Shown: positions 16,656 to 26,240, counted from the first letter of the stretch. The stretch is 64,000 nucleotides of DNA from Thermofilum uzonense (GCF_000993805.1 NZ_CP009961.1:1202453-1266452), one strand, 5' to 3'. Made by a program: numbers and translations. The notes: generated by a model from the letters alone, not told the origin.

Positions 16656-19600
16656 TCAAGATGTAGAAGGTTCTCTCTTTCCAGTTTTTAAAAACAATGC
16701 TGCAGCCACACCAACAAGGATTCCCGCAATAATGCCCACGAATAAAGATCTGGTTGGGTCTGGACAATTGCAGGGTTGTATAGGCTGAGGTACTGGACAT
16801 GTGGGACAAGTCGGGCATTGCTGCTGCGGAGGTTGCGGGCAGGAGCACTGTTGTTGCGCTGGCTGTGTTGAGAAACTCGACACACCGTGAATCTTAGCTA
16901 GAGTACCATTTTTCTCAGCAACATAGGAGTTAAGCTGTGAATACTGGTCTTGCGCCGTCGGGGCGAGTAAGTCCATCACCCTAGGCACGACATTGAAGAG
17001 AACGGCCTTAGCGTGTTTAGAGCCGACACCTACAACCCATTCAGCTGGATCTATTCCAAAGGCCCTAACCTTCATGCTTCCATATCCATCATAACTAGTA
17101 ACTGCGACAGTATAGATCCACTTGTCGGCATGTTCCACGTCAGGTAAAAACTTCTTCGAGACTTCCGCTATAATAGCATTCCGTGCAGGATCCGCATATA
17201 CTTTGAAGACATCCCCTTGTACTAACACCGTACCGTCAGAAAGGTAGAGAGCCGCCTTTTCTCCGTTTGGAACGGGATCAGAGCCCCATCCAGGAGCGAG
17301 AAGCAAGGCTAGATGCCAAGCAGAATCGTCGGTTAGGTTGACGTTTAAGCCAAAGGTATCCTTGCGTCCGGGTGTTTGGAGTGTGGTGTGAATGTAGATC
17401 TGTGGGTACTGGAGACAGAACCCGTTAGGGCCTCCCCAGGGATTCCCTCCCAGATCTTTGAAGTATACCTCGAAGAGTAATGTTTCCCCAGAATCAACGA
17501 CGCGGAACTTAATCATGTCAAAGACGCCTGGCTTGAAAACATCCGCCTTAGGATACTTGTATCCTCCAGCTCCATCATCGTCACCTTCGGGGTCATTTGC
17601 TTCAAACAATACCTTAGCACCGGAAACCAGTGTTGCTCTAGGTACCATTAGCTGGTACACGGATCCTACACGTGAAGCCGTTTCCGCTACATTTGATCCT
17701 TTATATGAGACTGCAGTCAGGTAAACTTGCTGACCAGGTTCTAGTCCTAGAGCGTTCCAGGGGACATATGCCTCCATAACATTTTTGACGGCTAAGTTGA
17801 AATAATACATTGGAATCCATGAGCCTCTACCATCCGCAGCGCTGACGATGACTGTGGAGTTTCTTGGAACCATTAGAACCTCGAAGAATAATCCCATGCC
17901 GAGATCTACATTCGCATATCTCGGGAAGGAATTATATCCAGGATGGTATGGGCTTACGCTTCTACTGGGAGTAGTGAAATATAGAGCCACTGTCACCTCT
18001 GGGATTGAAAGAACAGATTCACTTACTGGTACAGCAGCTATGTACATGCCGCTATAAGCCGGTAAAACGAGAACATTTCGAATTATTTTGTTTCCCATGG
18101 ACATATTTAGTGCCTTAGACCACTCCTTCTCCGTGAGCTCACCATCAAGCTTGAGTTTGTCTGAAAGCGGTTTGGGATACTCGCTGTTCAGAACACCTAC
18201 GGGGGTTGCATCGGGATTGAACAGCGTTAAAAGGTAGTCTGGGGGCTGCAGACCCGCGTCTAGGTAAGCCTTCCTCAAGTATCCCTTATAAAAGGGATTC
18301 GCGGGAAAGCCTCCACCCATGTCTCCCCCATACCAGAATGTCCAATCACTTGCTTCAGCCCTTAATATGTCTTCGACTGCCTTTGGATTAACAGAACGCG
18401 CTTCTTGCAGGCTCCTAGCTCCAAGCTTTCTGAGAACATCTTCTCGTGTCTTGATGAGCATCATCCATGCCACATTTTCCTGTCTCTGGCCTATCCATAC
18501 TGCCAACTCGCCTCCCGACCAGGATCCCTCGGGGATCTGAGCGTTCACAATCTTACGTGGAAGCTGGGTGTAAGCATCGTCAGTGTAGCTTAAGGGAACA
18601 TCTGATATGTCCTTGCCGGCTAAATCGAGATATGGATAGTCTTTAAATGGCAGAGCTCTCGCAGACGAAGCTTGTTTCGAAGTGTATTCGCCAGGCGTGG
18701 TTGTAATTAAGACACCTTTTGATTGATAATCACTCAAAAGGGAATAGAGAGTCTGAAGGAATACATCACCAAATTCGGGGTAGGATTCCCACGGATTCTC
18801 TCCGTCTAGCGCTATTACGACCAGATTTGTGCCATCGCTGCTTTTTGCTAGGTCTAACAGTCTGTTCACGAGATCTTGTGCTGCCTGGATCGAGTCTTGT
18901 CTGCTATACTGGAAACCAATAAGATCGCTCAGCTGGTGATTCCGGAAGAAAACATATATGCGTCTACCGTTATACGTTGCATACCATGCCTTTAACCCTA
19001 CGGAAGGGTCTGTAGGGTTAAACCCAGCCTTAACTAACAAAGCATCGTCTGTTATCGTCCATGAGTATCCCTCGTTGGCAAAGATCGAGAGAACAACATC
19101 GTTAACCGCTTGCTCCGCTGGCCAAACACCTTGAGGTTTGTAGTTGAATACCTGCTGGAAAAGCGAATTAGACAAGGCTGCATGAAGCTTAATATCCTCG
19201 TTAAGGCCGAAGTCAGCTAAAATAGGGGCCAGAGGATGGCTATATGGAACTGGAATAAGCTCGACCTGCCCCTTATGTGCAAGATCCGCGTAAAAACCTA
19301 GGACTCTCTGAAGCAACTCCTTGTGAACCTTGAGTACTGCTGATAGCTGTTGCCTCGTAAAGCCACTACCTCCGTTTAATGCTTGTTGTCTAAGAGTGTA
19401 AATATCTGGGTATTGTTCCCTTAAAACTAGGGGGTCAATCCAGAAGAGGTTGAATAGAACGGCCAGATCTATATAGTCTTGTTCTGTAAACTCTTCCGTT
19501 ACTTTCAGCTTGTATTCTTGCTCTGGTAAATATATATATTTGGAGAGAGCTGCCTGAGCCTTGTCCCTTAGCTGGCTATACCTCTTAACCACGTTGACCA

Positions 19601-20018
19601 CTCTATCCCAGTTCACGTCGAAGAACCCTCCAGGCATTACGAGCATTGAAAACTTTTCTTCGAGTGTTAGGGATTGTCCGTTGGCTATTTTTTCAGAGAT
19701 TATTTGTCTATAGTCTTTCACTCCATGGTTGTAGTCAAGTATCTGTTGTATGAGGGAGCCTGAGAAGGTAAACGTAGCCTTTACTTGGGGGTATTTTGAG
19801 AGTATGTATGCCATTTTGTAGTAATTTCCAACTGTATGCATTCTCGTCCACGGTAAAATGAAAGCTGTGCCGTTGACATCGTAGTACCATGGTTGATGGT
19901 AATGCCACACTATTGCCACGTAGAGCGGTTTTGACTGTTGACCAGTAACATTCAGGGCTATACTCTCTAGTGAAATTATGAATATGAATAAGAACACAAG
20001 GAAATATTTCCTGTTCAA
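16656..20018 (-). CDS. apu: Surface GH57 amylopullulanase with C-terminal binding module and membrane anchor
   Basis: About 1120 residues. A signal peptide/N-terminal helix is followed by a GH57 domain with W-H-Y-H-Q-P (HQP near 44-46), putative nucleophile in G-V-W-P-A-E (near 305) and putative acid in L-D-G-E-N-P-W-E (near 408); residue numbers count from the GTG at 20027. A beta-sandwich module related to the glucodextranase C-terminal domain spans about 810-1010. Then come a Cys/Pro/Gln-rich linker (C-S-C-P-Q-P-P, C-P-T-C-P) and a C-terminal membrane helix with a basic tail. It cleaves alpha-1,4 and alpha-1,6 links of starch outside the cell. TTG 20018 follows GGTGATC; GTG 20027 is the alternative start. 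It lies about 30 bases after the related surface-protein gene. Confidence 0.9.
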   Translation of the reverse strand: MNRKYFLVFLFIFIISLESIALNVTGQQSKPLYVAIVWHYHQPWYYDVNGTAFILPWTRMHTVGNYYKMAYILSKYPQVKATFTFSGSLIQQILDYNHGVKDYRQIISEKIANGQSLTLEEKFSMLVMPGGFFDVNWDRVVNVVKRYSQLRDKAQAALSKYIYLPEQEYKLKVTEEFTEQDYIDLAVLFNLFWIDPLVLREQYPDIYTLRQQALNGGSGFTRQQLSAVLKVHKELLQRVLGFYADLAHKGQVELIPVPYSHPLAPILADFGLNEDIKLHAALSNSLFQQVFNYKPQGVWPAEQAVNDVVLSIFANEGYSWTITDDALLVKAGFNPTDPSVGLKAWYATYNGRRIYVFFRNHQLSDLIGFQYSRQDSIQAAQDLVNRLLDLAKSSDGTNLVVIALDGENPWESYPEFGDVFLQTLYSLLSDYQSKGVLITTTPGEYTSKQASSARALPFKDYPYLDLAGKDISDVPLSYTDDAYTQLPRKIVNAQIPEGSWSGGELAVWIGQRQENVAWMMLIKTREDVLRKLGARSLQEARSVNPKAVEDILRAEASDWTFWYGGDMGGGFPANPFYKGYLRKAYLDAGLQPPDYLLTLFNPDATPVGVLNSEYPKPLSDKLKLDGELTEKEWSKALNMSMGNKIIRNVLVLPAYSGMYIAAVPVSESVLSIPEVTVALYFTTPSRSVSPYHPGYNSFPRYANVDLGMGLFFEVLMVPRNSTVIVSAADGRGSWIPMYYFNLAVKNVMEAYVPWNALGLEPGQQVYLTAVSYKGSNVAETASRVGSVYQLMVPRATLVSGAKVLFEANDPEGDDDGAGGYKYPKADVFKPGVFDMIKFRVVDSGETLLFEVYFKDLGGNPWGGPNGFCLQYPQIYIHTTLQTPGRKDTFGLNVNLTDDSAWHLALLLAPGWGSDPVPNGEKAALYLSDGTVLVQGDVFKVYADPARNAIIAEVSKKFLPDVEHADKWIYTVAVTSYDGYGSMKVRAFGIDPAEWVVGVGSKHAKAVLFNVVPRVMDLLAPTAQDQYSQLNSYVAEKNGTLAKIHGVSSFSTQPAQQQCSCPQPPQQQCPTCPTCPVPQPIQPCNCPDPTRSLFVGIIAGILVGVAAALFLKTGKREPSTS

Positions 20019-20053
20019 AATGATCACCGGAAAAAAAAATAATGATATTTTCT

Positions 20054-21235
20054 TTAACTTTGCTTTGCCGTAGTGCCCGAGGACGACTTCTTTTTGCCAG
20101 CGAAGAGATACCCTACGGCAAAGCCTATGATGAAGAGTACTATAGCCAAGCCCATGGCAATTGTGGTACTCACTGTTGAGGCTTGGAGAGTCTGTAATTG
20201 ATCCTGTAACTGTTTGTTTTGATCTTGTAGGGTCTTGATTTGTCCTTGTAGGCTGTTTACTTGACTTTGAAGAGTTGATACTTGGCCTTGAAGAGAGGAT
20301 ACCTGTGTCTTTAAGTCATCCCTTTCCTTTGTTATAGAAGCTAGCTGGGCCTTTAAGTCTAGTGTGAGTGGCGGGATAACGGCTGGGGTTTTAGTGTTAG
20401 GGTCAAAGCTGCTAAGCCAGGCGTATTGCTGGTCTGCACTTATACCGTTGGGATACTCGGGTGAGTATACCGCTATATCCATTACTCTAGGCTCGATACC
20501 GAACTTAATGGCATTGGCAATCGCTATTTTTTGCTGGTCATTCGCGGTTGCAGTGGCCCATATGTTCCAGTCTCCTTTACTGAGCCCTACTCCTCTTATC
20601 TTTAGGGGTCCAAAGCCGTCATGGCTAGCTACAGCTACTATAATTCTCCAGTTCTTAATGTTTCCTACATCACCGTAGTCGATAAGACCCCTATCCACCT
20701 GTACAACAATAGCGTTCCCAGCTACGCTTACCTTTAGTCTATCATCTTGGACAACATAATCGAAAGGTCTGTAAATGACGGCACACTGTCCGGTAGGCAA
20801 TGGTTGGGGTGGAGTTTCCCAACAGGGACCTACTAGGATAGCGTAATGCCACGCCCAGGTTGGGTCAAGATTCACATTTAATCCTATAGTGCTCGACCTT
20901 GAGGGTATGTTAGCTGGTGCATCTGTATGCAGGTATATATGTAGTTGCTGCAAGCAGAAACCATTTTTGCCACCCCAAGGATTACCCCCAAGGTCTTTAA
21001 AGTAGGTCTTAAACGTTAAGGTCTTGTTGTCCGTATAGATCTCGAATTTGACGATGTCGAAAACACCTGGTTTAAAGACGTCGGCAGTAGGGTAGCCGTA
21101 GTAGCCTGGACCTTTATCGTCGCCTGTGGGATCCACAACCTGGATGACGGGAGATTCGGCTCGTGCTATTCTTATAGCTGGTAGTGTGAACGCGAGAAGT
21201 AGTAGCGTTAAAACTATGACCTGTTTTTTCTCCAA
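20054..21235 (-). CDS. Surface protein with pullulanase-type C-terminal module, coiled coil and anchor
   Basis: About 393 residues: signal peptide (ends near I-A-R-A), one glucodextranase-C-like beta-sandwich (about 35-245), a heptad coiled coil (about 290-345; repeated L-Q-x-Q and L-K-x-Q), then a membrane helix and basic tail. The module shares long stretches with the one in the adjacent GH57 enzyme (D-V-F-K-P-G-V-F-D, D-L-G-G-N-P-W-G-G, N-G-F-C-L-Q), so one arose from the other by duplication. It has no catalytic domain, so it may hold polysaccharide or stand off the S-layer. TTG 21235 follows GGTGA at 5 nt; GTG 21244 is inside that site. Confidence 0.8.
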   Translation of the reverse strand: MEKKQVIVLTLLLLAFTLPAIRIARAESPVIQVVDPTGDDKGPGYYGYPTADVFKPGVFDIVKFEIYTDNKTLTFKTYFKDLGGNPWGGKNGFCLQQLHIYLHTDAPANIPSRSSTIGLNVNLDPTWAWHYAILVGPCWETPPQPLPTGQCAVIYRPFDYVVQDDRLKVSVAGNAIVVQVDRGLIDYGDVGNIKNWRIIVAVASHDGFGPLKIRGVGLSKGDWNIWATATANDQQKIAIANAIKFGIEPRVMDIAVYSPEYPNGISADQQYAWLSSFDPNTKTPAVIPPLTLDLKAQLASITKERDDLKTQVSSLQGQVSTLQSQVNSLQGQIKTLQDQNKQLQDQLQTLQASTVSTTIAMGLAIVLFIIGFAVGYLFAGKKKSSSGTTAKQS

Positions 21236-21444
21236 GTTTTTCACCTTTAGTAATATGAGTATGTTTGTCGATTTTATTTATATATTTCGTTATCATTTTT
21301 TATATTACTTTATTTTATCTAATTTTAGATAGATCACTCTCAAAAAGGAAAAGAAAACCTAATAACTTTGGTTAATGTAAAAGCGTAGGTCTTTGATGAA
21401 CAGTGGTCACTTGCAGCGTGAAGACTTACACGAGGTGATTATGA

Positions 21445-22986
21445 TTGGAAAAGTACCGTGGATTATCTCCTGCACAGTTCTTTCATAGAAACAAGGAGAT
21501 TGCAGGGTTCTCCAATCCAGCAAGAGCGCTGTATCAAACAGTGAGAGAACTAGTAGAGAACTCACTTGATGCCACAGAGACTCACGGCATACTGCCTGAT
21601 ATTAGTGTGGAGATATCGCTTGACCCTTCGAACCAGGACAAGGTCACTGTGAAAGTAGCAGATAATGGTATAGGAATACCTATCCATGAGATCCCTAATG
21701 TTTTCGGCCGGGTCTTTTATGGCTCCAAATATGTCGTTAGACAGACAAGAGGAGTCTTTGGTCTTGGCGTCAAGATGGCCGTCCTTTATGCTCAAATGAC
21801 GACCGCGCAGCCCATCTATGTTAAAAGTGCTCCCAGAAATTCTGAATTCATAGGAGAATATCTTCTTTACATCGACGTTGACAAGAATATCCCTCACATT
21901 GTTAAAATGCGAATAAAGAAGAAGGATAACCCGAAGATTCATGGGACTGTTGTTAGACTGACCCTGGAGGGATCATGGCTTCAGGCTAAAAAGCGTATTG
22001 AAGAATATATCAGACGCACGGCACTTATAGCGCCCTATGCTACTATAAAGTACAAGACTCCCGATGAGGAGCTCATCTTCAGGAGAGTTTCCAAAAAACT
22101 TCCGGAGCCTCCTCGAATAGGCCGATACCATCCTAAAGGCGTCGACGTTGAAATATTAAAGGAACTCATAAGATCGTTGAACGATCATAGCATCACGCTC
22201 CAGGATTTCTTGGTAAAGAGCTTCGAAGGGGTTGGTGAAAAAATAGCGAGTGAGTTTATAGTGTGGGCAGGATTTGATCCATCATTAAAGGTTAAGGAGC
22301 TCAGGCTCAGTGATCTCGAGGCTTTGGCTTCGAAGATGCGTACTTTTGATAAATGGAGACGCCCTCGTCCTGTCACTCTCTCACCGATCGGAGAGGAACT
22401 CCTAAAGGATGGCGTTAAGAACATCCTTAAGCCAAGCTTTGTGAAAGCAGTGACTAGACCACCTTCTTCCTATGGGGGGCATCCGTTCATAGTTGAGGTG
22501 GCCGTAGCATATGGGGGTGAAATACCGCCTCAGGATCAGCCTATGGTGCTTCGCTTTGCTAATAAGATGCCTTTACTTTACGATGAAGGGGTAGATGTTT
22601 CCAGGAAAGTTGTTAATGAAATTGATTGGAGTGTATACAAGGTGAAGTTCCCTGCACCACTTGCTGTCATCACTCACGTCTGTTCCACGAAGATACCTTT
22701 TAAGGGTGTAGGTAAGGAAGCTATTGCAGACGTCCCAGAACTAGAACATGAGCTGGAGATCGCAATACGAGAGGCTGCGAGGAGGCTGAGATCTTATATC
22801 ACGAGGATGGAGAGGCTGCACGAGATTCAGAGAAAGGAGGCTACCATCAGACGCTACATGCCAGAGGTGGTATCCAGTTTGGCTGAAATTCTCTCTCTCG
22901 ACGCGGCCCTCCTAGAGTCAAAACTCGAGGAAATTCTTAAGAAAGAACTTGGTAAAAAGGGTGTAGAGCAACATGTCGTCAGTTAG
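21445..22986 (+). CDS. top6B: DNA topoisomerase VI subunit B
   Basis: 513 residues, normal length. The GHKL ATPase motifs are clear: L-V-E-N-S-L-D-A-T (near 32-40), D-N-G-I-G, and G-V-F-G-L-G-V-K, followed by the H2TH region and transducer domain. With subunit A it forms the A2B2 type IIB enzyme that relaxes and decatenates DNA. The TTG at 21445 has GAGGTGA 6 bases upstream, which fixes the start; the ATG at 21441 is out of frame. The 3' end overlaps subunit A by 14 bases. Confidence 0.97.
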   Translation: MEKYRGLSPAQFFHRNKEIAGFSNPARALYQTVRELVENSLDATETHGILPDISVEISLDPSNQDKVTVKVADNGIGIPIHEIPNVFGRVFYGSKYVVRQTRGVFGLGVKMAVLYAQMTTAQPIYVKSAPRNSEFIGEYLLYIDVDKNIPHIVKMRIKKKDNPKIHGTVVRLTLEGSWLQAKKRIEEYIRRTALIAPYATIKYKTPDEELIFRRVSKKLPEPPRIGRYHPKGVDVEILKELIRSLNDHSITLQDFLVKSFEGVGEKIASEFIVWAGFDPSLKVKELRLSDLEALASKMRTFDKWRRPRPVTLSPIGEELLKDGVKNILKPSFVKAVTRPPSSYGGHPFIVEVAVAYGGEIPPQDQPMVLRFANKMPLLYDEGVDVSRKVVNEIDWSVYKVKFPAPLAVITHVCSTKIPFKGVGKEAIADVPELEHELEIAIREAARRLRSYITRMERLHEIQRKEATIRRYMPEVVSSLAEILSLDAALLESKLEEILKKELGKKGVEQHVVS

Positions 22987-24106
22987 ACGCGGCGCGATAC
23001 AGGCTCCTCCCGAGGAGGAAGTAATAAGACGCCTCGAGGAACTAGGTAGAAGAGTAGCAGACCAAATACTTAGAGGCGAGGCACCTTACCTCGAAGTCCC
23101 CGTGAGAACTCTAGCCAACACTATATGGGACAAGAAAAGAAAGATGCTATTACTGGGTTCTAAAACCGCTAGGAGAGAGTTCTTCGACGTGGGAGAGTCT
23201 AAGAGATTTATGCAGACAATTCTCATGCTGAAACTGATATTAGAGGCTAGGCGTGAAGGCGTTCATCCAACCATAAGGGATCTTTACTATAGAGGTAAGC
23301 ACACTTTAACGGATAAGAGTGGAAAGAATCTCGGGGAGAACACATGGGATGATCAGAGAGAAAGCAATGCGGTGATCCAGGATATCGAAGTCACCACAGG
23401 GCTTCTTCGAGAACATATGGGTCTCATGCATGATGCAAAGGGTAGAATAGTAGGAAACATGTCTATACGGTCGAAGGGCCAAGTGATAGAGCTCTCGAGA
23501 CTTGGTAGCGGTGCATACGCAATTCCTTCGAACGTTGACAGTCTAGAAATATTAGATGTTAAGGCGGACTATGTCCTTGTCGTTGAGAAAGGTGCGATCT
23601 TCGAGCAATTAAACGAGGACGAGTTTTGGAGGAAAAACAACTGTATCCTTATCACTGGAAAGGGTCAGCCGGATAGGAGTACCCGTCGAATGGTACGGCG
23701 TCTTTGGGAGGAGTTTGACTTGCCTGTTTATGTTTTAACCGATGGAGATAGCTATGGATTCTATATTTATAGTGTATACAAGAGTGGTTCCATAACTCTT
23801 AGTTATGAGAGTGAACGGCTTGCAACACCCGAAGCTAGGTTCCTCGGAGTTTCTGTGACAGATATTGAGAAGTATAAGATCCCGAAAAACTTCATCATTA
23901 AGGCTACAGAGAGAGATATAAAACGAGCAAAAGAGCTTCTAAACTATCCCTGGTTCAAAGAATCAAAAAGATGGATGGAGGAGTTAAACCTGTTCATAGA
24001 GAAAGGACAAAAAGTAGAGATAGAGGCATTAAGTGGGCATGGATTCAGGTTCCTTTCAAATACTTATATTCCTGAGAAGATCAGTAAGGGAGAATGGATA
24101 GCCTAG
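22973..24106 (+). CDS. top6A: DNA topoisomerase VI subunit A (Spo11-like)
   Basis: 377 residues. The winged-helix/5Y-CAP domain carries R-D-L-Y-Y-R-G-K-H with the DNA-cleaving tyrosine near residue 106. The Toprim domain shows V-V-E-K-G-A (metal-binding Glu) and L-T-D-G-D-S-Y-G (DxD). All catalytic residues are present. It overlaps the B subunit gene, so the two subunits are made by coupled translation. Confidence 0.97.
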   Translation: MSSVRRGAIQAPPEEEVIRRLEELGRRVADQILRGEAPYLEVPVRTLANTIWDKKRKMLLLGSKTARREFFDVGESKRFMQTILMLKLILEARREGVHPTIRDLYYRGKHTLTDKSGKNLGENTWDDQRESNAVIQDIEVTTGLLREHMGLMHDAKGRIVGNMSIRSKGQVIELSRLGSGAYAIPSNVDSLEILDVKADYVLVVEKGAIFEQLNEDEFWRKNNCILITGKGQPDRSTRRMVRRLWEEFDLPVYVLTDGDSYGFYIYSVYKSGSITLSYESERLATPEARFLGVSVTDIEKYKIPKNFIIKATERDIKRAKELLNYPWFKESKRWMEELNLFIEKGQKVEIEALSGHGFRFLSNTYIPEKISKGEWIA

Positions 24107-24165
24107 GATTCACAGCTTTCATTCTAATTTATGATTCTTGACTCAACTTAATGAAAACTTCAAAG

Positions 24166-24402
24166 CTATGCTCCAGGTTCTTGGGACACAAGTGTGGCGG
24201 TTTGCTCTATATCTTTTAGACTTCGAATAGTCATGATAACTTTATCTAGCTCCGGGAACGAGGGAGCATTAACTCTGACAACTAGATCCCACAATCCATA
24301 GGTGACATCAACGTCGTCTACGAATGGCATCTTGAGTATTTCTCGTGCAACCTCATATTCCTTGCCTGGCTTTGTTATCACCAGTATGTATCCTTTGACC
24401 AT
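24166..24402 (-). CDS. Stand-alone Lrp/AsnC ligand-binding (RAM) domain protein
   Basis: 78 residues covering only the ACT-like effector domain of Lrp/AsnC regulators (Y-I-L-V-I-T-K-P-G-K-E at the start, D-V-D-V-T-Y-G-x-W-D-L-V-V in the middle). There is no helix-turn-helix. Such proteins form oligomers and can bind amino acids or join full-length Lrp proteins. It converges on topoisomerase VI and has no clear operon partner. Normal size for this small family, so not a truncation. Confidence 0.85.
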   Translation of the reverse strand: MVKGYILVITKPGKEYEVAREILKMPFVDDVDVTYGLWDLVVRVNAPSFPELDKVIMTIRSLKDIEQTATLVSQEPGA

Positions 24403-24529
24403 CGGCTCTCTCCGTGGTGACTGTTCTAATTCTTTAAAAGTGATATAAATTTGTTTTTCAATCAGACACGGATTTTTTTCTTTTTCTGATTCTATGACAG
24501 AATCCTTAGGTTAGGGTTTATTAGGATAA

Positions 24530-24670
24530 CTAAACCCTTGGAACAAGTAAAGAGCCGTCCTCAGTTATAGTGATTGTCCCGATAAAGGGTGAAACTTCTA
24601 GTAGGATTATTGCAGAAAATAAGAGCAAAATTGCGAGTATAAGGATAGAGGCATAGAGGACTTTATCCAT
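24530..24670 (-). CDS. 46-residue membrane peptide at end of pilin-platform operon
   Basis: Too short for usual gene calls. The ATG at 24670 overlaps the end of the platform gene by 8 bases (ATGGATAA), which argues strongly for coupled translation. The product has one hydrophobic helix (about 4-24) and an extracellular-type tail ending in T-E-D-G-S-L-L-V-P-R-V. No family recognised. It could be a small subunit of the pilus-like system. Confidence 0.6.
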   Translation of the reverse strand: MDKVLYASILILAILLLFSAIILLEVSPFIGTITITEDGSLLVPRV

Positions 24671-25766
24671 ACACGAGCAACCTCTCCCCTAGCACTTCTC
24701 CAAGAAGTAATGCTGTAGAGACGAGAGGTATCCAAAACGGTGCCATTTCCAGACTTCCCAACGAGATGATGCTTAGACCTAACGCGTATAGAATCGATGC
24801 CAGCATTACATAAACATCAATGGTCCAAAAGAGTTCAGATTTATCTCCAATTGTGACCCATTGTTGCATCGCATCTAGTGGTAGAGTCTTCAGAATGTTC
24901 TTCACTATAGCTGAGGCGAAGCCTAAAAGAAATATCGTGAGCAGGTTCATTGCAGCGTTTAGGAAACCTTTCCTGGTAGTTTTCTTGTAGAAATTATATA
25001 TCTTTTCATACGTGAAGAGAAGCGCGCTTTTTTCCTCAATTCCCCAGAATGAGGATAGATAAAGCGTGAGCCGTAGGCTCCGGCTTATACCAAAGTATGT
25101 CTCGGCCGTCAGAAGCCCTGGAGGTACGGCACGGAAGAGGTGGAAGGGTTCTGTGAGAGCCTTTAACAGGATAGTATGATTCTCCCTGAGCTCACTCTCC
25201 ATTCTTCGCCAACGCCTAAGCGCGGATACAGCAAACGGTAGGCTCGTCAGGATTTGTGCCACAAGAGAAACCCTTAGATTTTCTATTTTTAAAAAAATAA
25301 AAGAGAGTACAACCGATAAGGCGATACTTCCAAGGATGGAAGACGAATTCGTCTTTAACTTAAATACACGTGGATGAAGATCCCTGAAAAGAACTAAAAG
25401 AAGACCATTCAGTAAGAGAAGAACCCATAGTGAGACCTTTACAGTTTCGGGTTGGAATAACCCCACAGCATAGAGCATGACAGGCGCTACTAGGAGAGTA
25501 ATTGTATAGACTTCACTTATGTTATCAACGCGATTAGAGAAAGTTTCAAGCTTAAACTCCAAGCTCTTAATAGTCTCTTCCAGTACACTTCTAATACCTT
25601 CCTTTGTCCCTGTTCTCTCGTCTTCTCTAATTCTCTCTTCTATCCTCTCACTTGAGAACTTGTAACCTATCCCTCTGTTCTTAAGCCATGTCATCACGTA
25701 GCTAGGTGGGGCGTCGATAAAGGATAAAAGAAAAAGCATTTCCAAGTCCTCTAGGAGATCTTTCAT
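24663..25766 (-). CDS. TadC/FlaJ-like membrane platform protein (divergent)
   Basis: 367 residues with about seven hydrophobic helices in two groups separated by cytoplasmic helical regions. The stretch L-E-T-F-S-N-R-V-D-N-I-S-E-V-Y before a membrane pair resembles the conserved second half of archaeal FlaJ/TadC proteins, the inner-membrane platforms of type IV pili and archaella. The gene lies 9 bases after a pilin-like gene. Both facts support a pilus platform role, but the sequence is divergent and I cannot exclude a different membrane family. The usual partner ATPase (TadA/FlaI) is not in the window. Confidence 0.5.
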   Translation of the reverse strand: MKDLLEDLEMLFLLSFIDAPPSYVMTWLKNRGIGYKFSSERIEERIREDERTGTKEGIRSVLEETIKSLEFKLETFSNRVDNISEVYTITLLVAPVMLYAVGLFQPETVKVSLWVLLLLNGLLLVLFRDLHPRVFKLKTNSSSILGSIALSVVLSFIFLKIENLRVSLVAQILTSLPFAVSALRRWRRMESELRENHTILLKALTEPFHLFRAVPPGLLTAETYFGISRSLRLTLYLSSFWGIEEKSALLFTYEKIYNFYKKTTRKGFLNAAMNLLTIFLLGFASAIVKNILKTLPLDAMQQWVTIGDKSELFWTIDVYVMLASILYALGLSIISLGSLEMAPFWIPLVSTALLLGEVLGERLLVYG

Positions 25767-25775
25767 GTGTGCACC

Positions 25776-26174
25776 TTAGCTTCTAACCATTACCACCTTG
25801 TACACTCCATATCTCGTGACGATATAACCTGTCGCAGCCGTGGTTATAGCACTTGTAGATGCAAAAGAGGCTCTACATGTTGCCGTGGCTCCGCTAGGAA
25901 TTATAGCAGGTGAACATGTAAGCGGAGCACTAACATTGTAATTATTAATAACTAGAGTTGCGGATGTAAGGTCAGCCGAGGATGAGCCCGCGTTTTGGAG
26001 CCATAGAATCACTGAGTAAGTGTTTCCTAAGGATGTAAGAACAGCGTCTCCCGCCTGGACGAGTACAGGCCTGCTCGTTGTAGTAGAGGCTACCTGGTAG
26101 ATAAAGAAGCCTATTAATGAGACAACAGCCAACGTTATAATAAGCATTATGGATCTACCAACCTCTTCGCTCAT
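25776..26174 (-). CDS. Pilin-like secreted protein
   Basis: 132 residues. A short N-terminus (E-E-V-G-R-S-I) precedes a hydrophobic helix of about 20 residues, then a Ser/Thr/Ala-rich beta domain with two cysteines (L-T-C-S and A-T-C-R), typical of archaeal type IV pilins/archaellins. A classical K/R-G prepilin peptidase site is not obvious; V-G-R-S is the nearest. GAAGGAT sits just before the ATG and TTTTAAAA lies about 30 nt upstream. It is the first gene of the operon with the TadC-like platform. Confidence 0.6.
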   Translation of the reverse strand: MSEEVGRSIMLIITLAVVSLIGFFIYQVASTTTSRPVLVQAGDAVLTSLGNTYSVILWLQNAGSSSADLTSATLVINNYNVSAPLTCSPAIIPSGATATCRASFASTSAITTAATGYIVTRYGVYKVVMVRS

Positions 26175-26219
26175 ATCCTTCTCGTAGAGTTATGGAGCAA
26201 GGTTTTTAAAACGGATAAT

Positions 26220-26240
26220 AGGGAACCCACTGTTTTCCCT
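26220..26240. promoter_or_regulatory. Inverted repeat between the two divergent pilus-like operons
   Basis: AGGGAA-N9-TTCCCT, perfect 6-bp arms, followed on the plus strand by G and seven T. It lies in the 97-bp gap between the pilin-like and secreted-protein operons, just beside the shared TTTTTAAAA element. It could be an operator for both operons or a hairpin attenuator of the plus-strand transcript. Confidence 0.4.
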
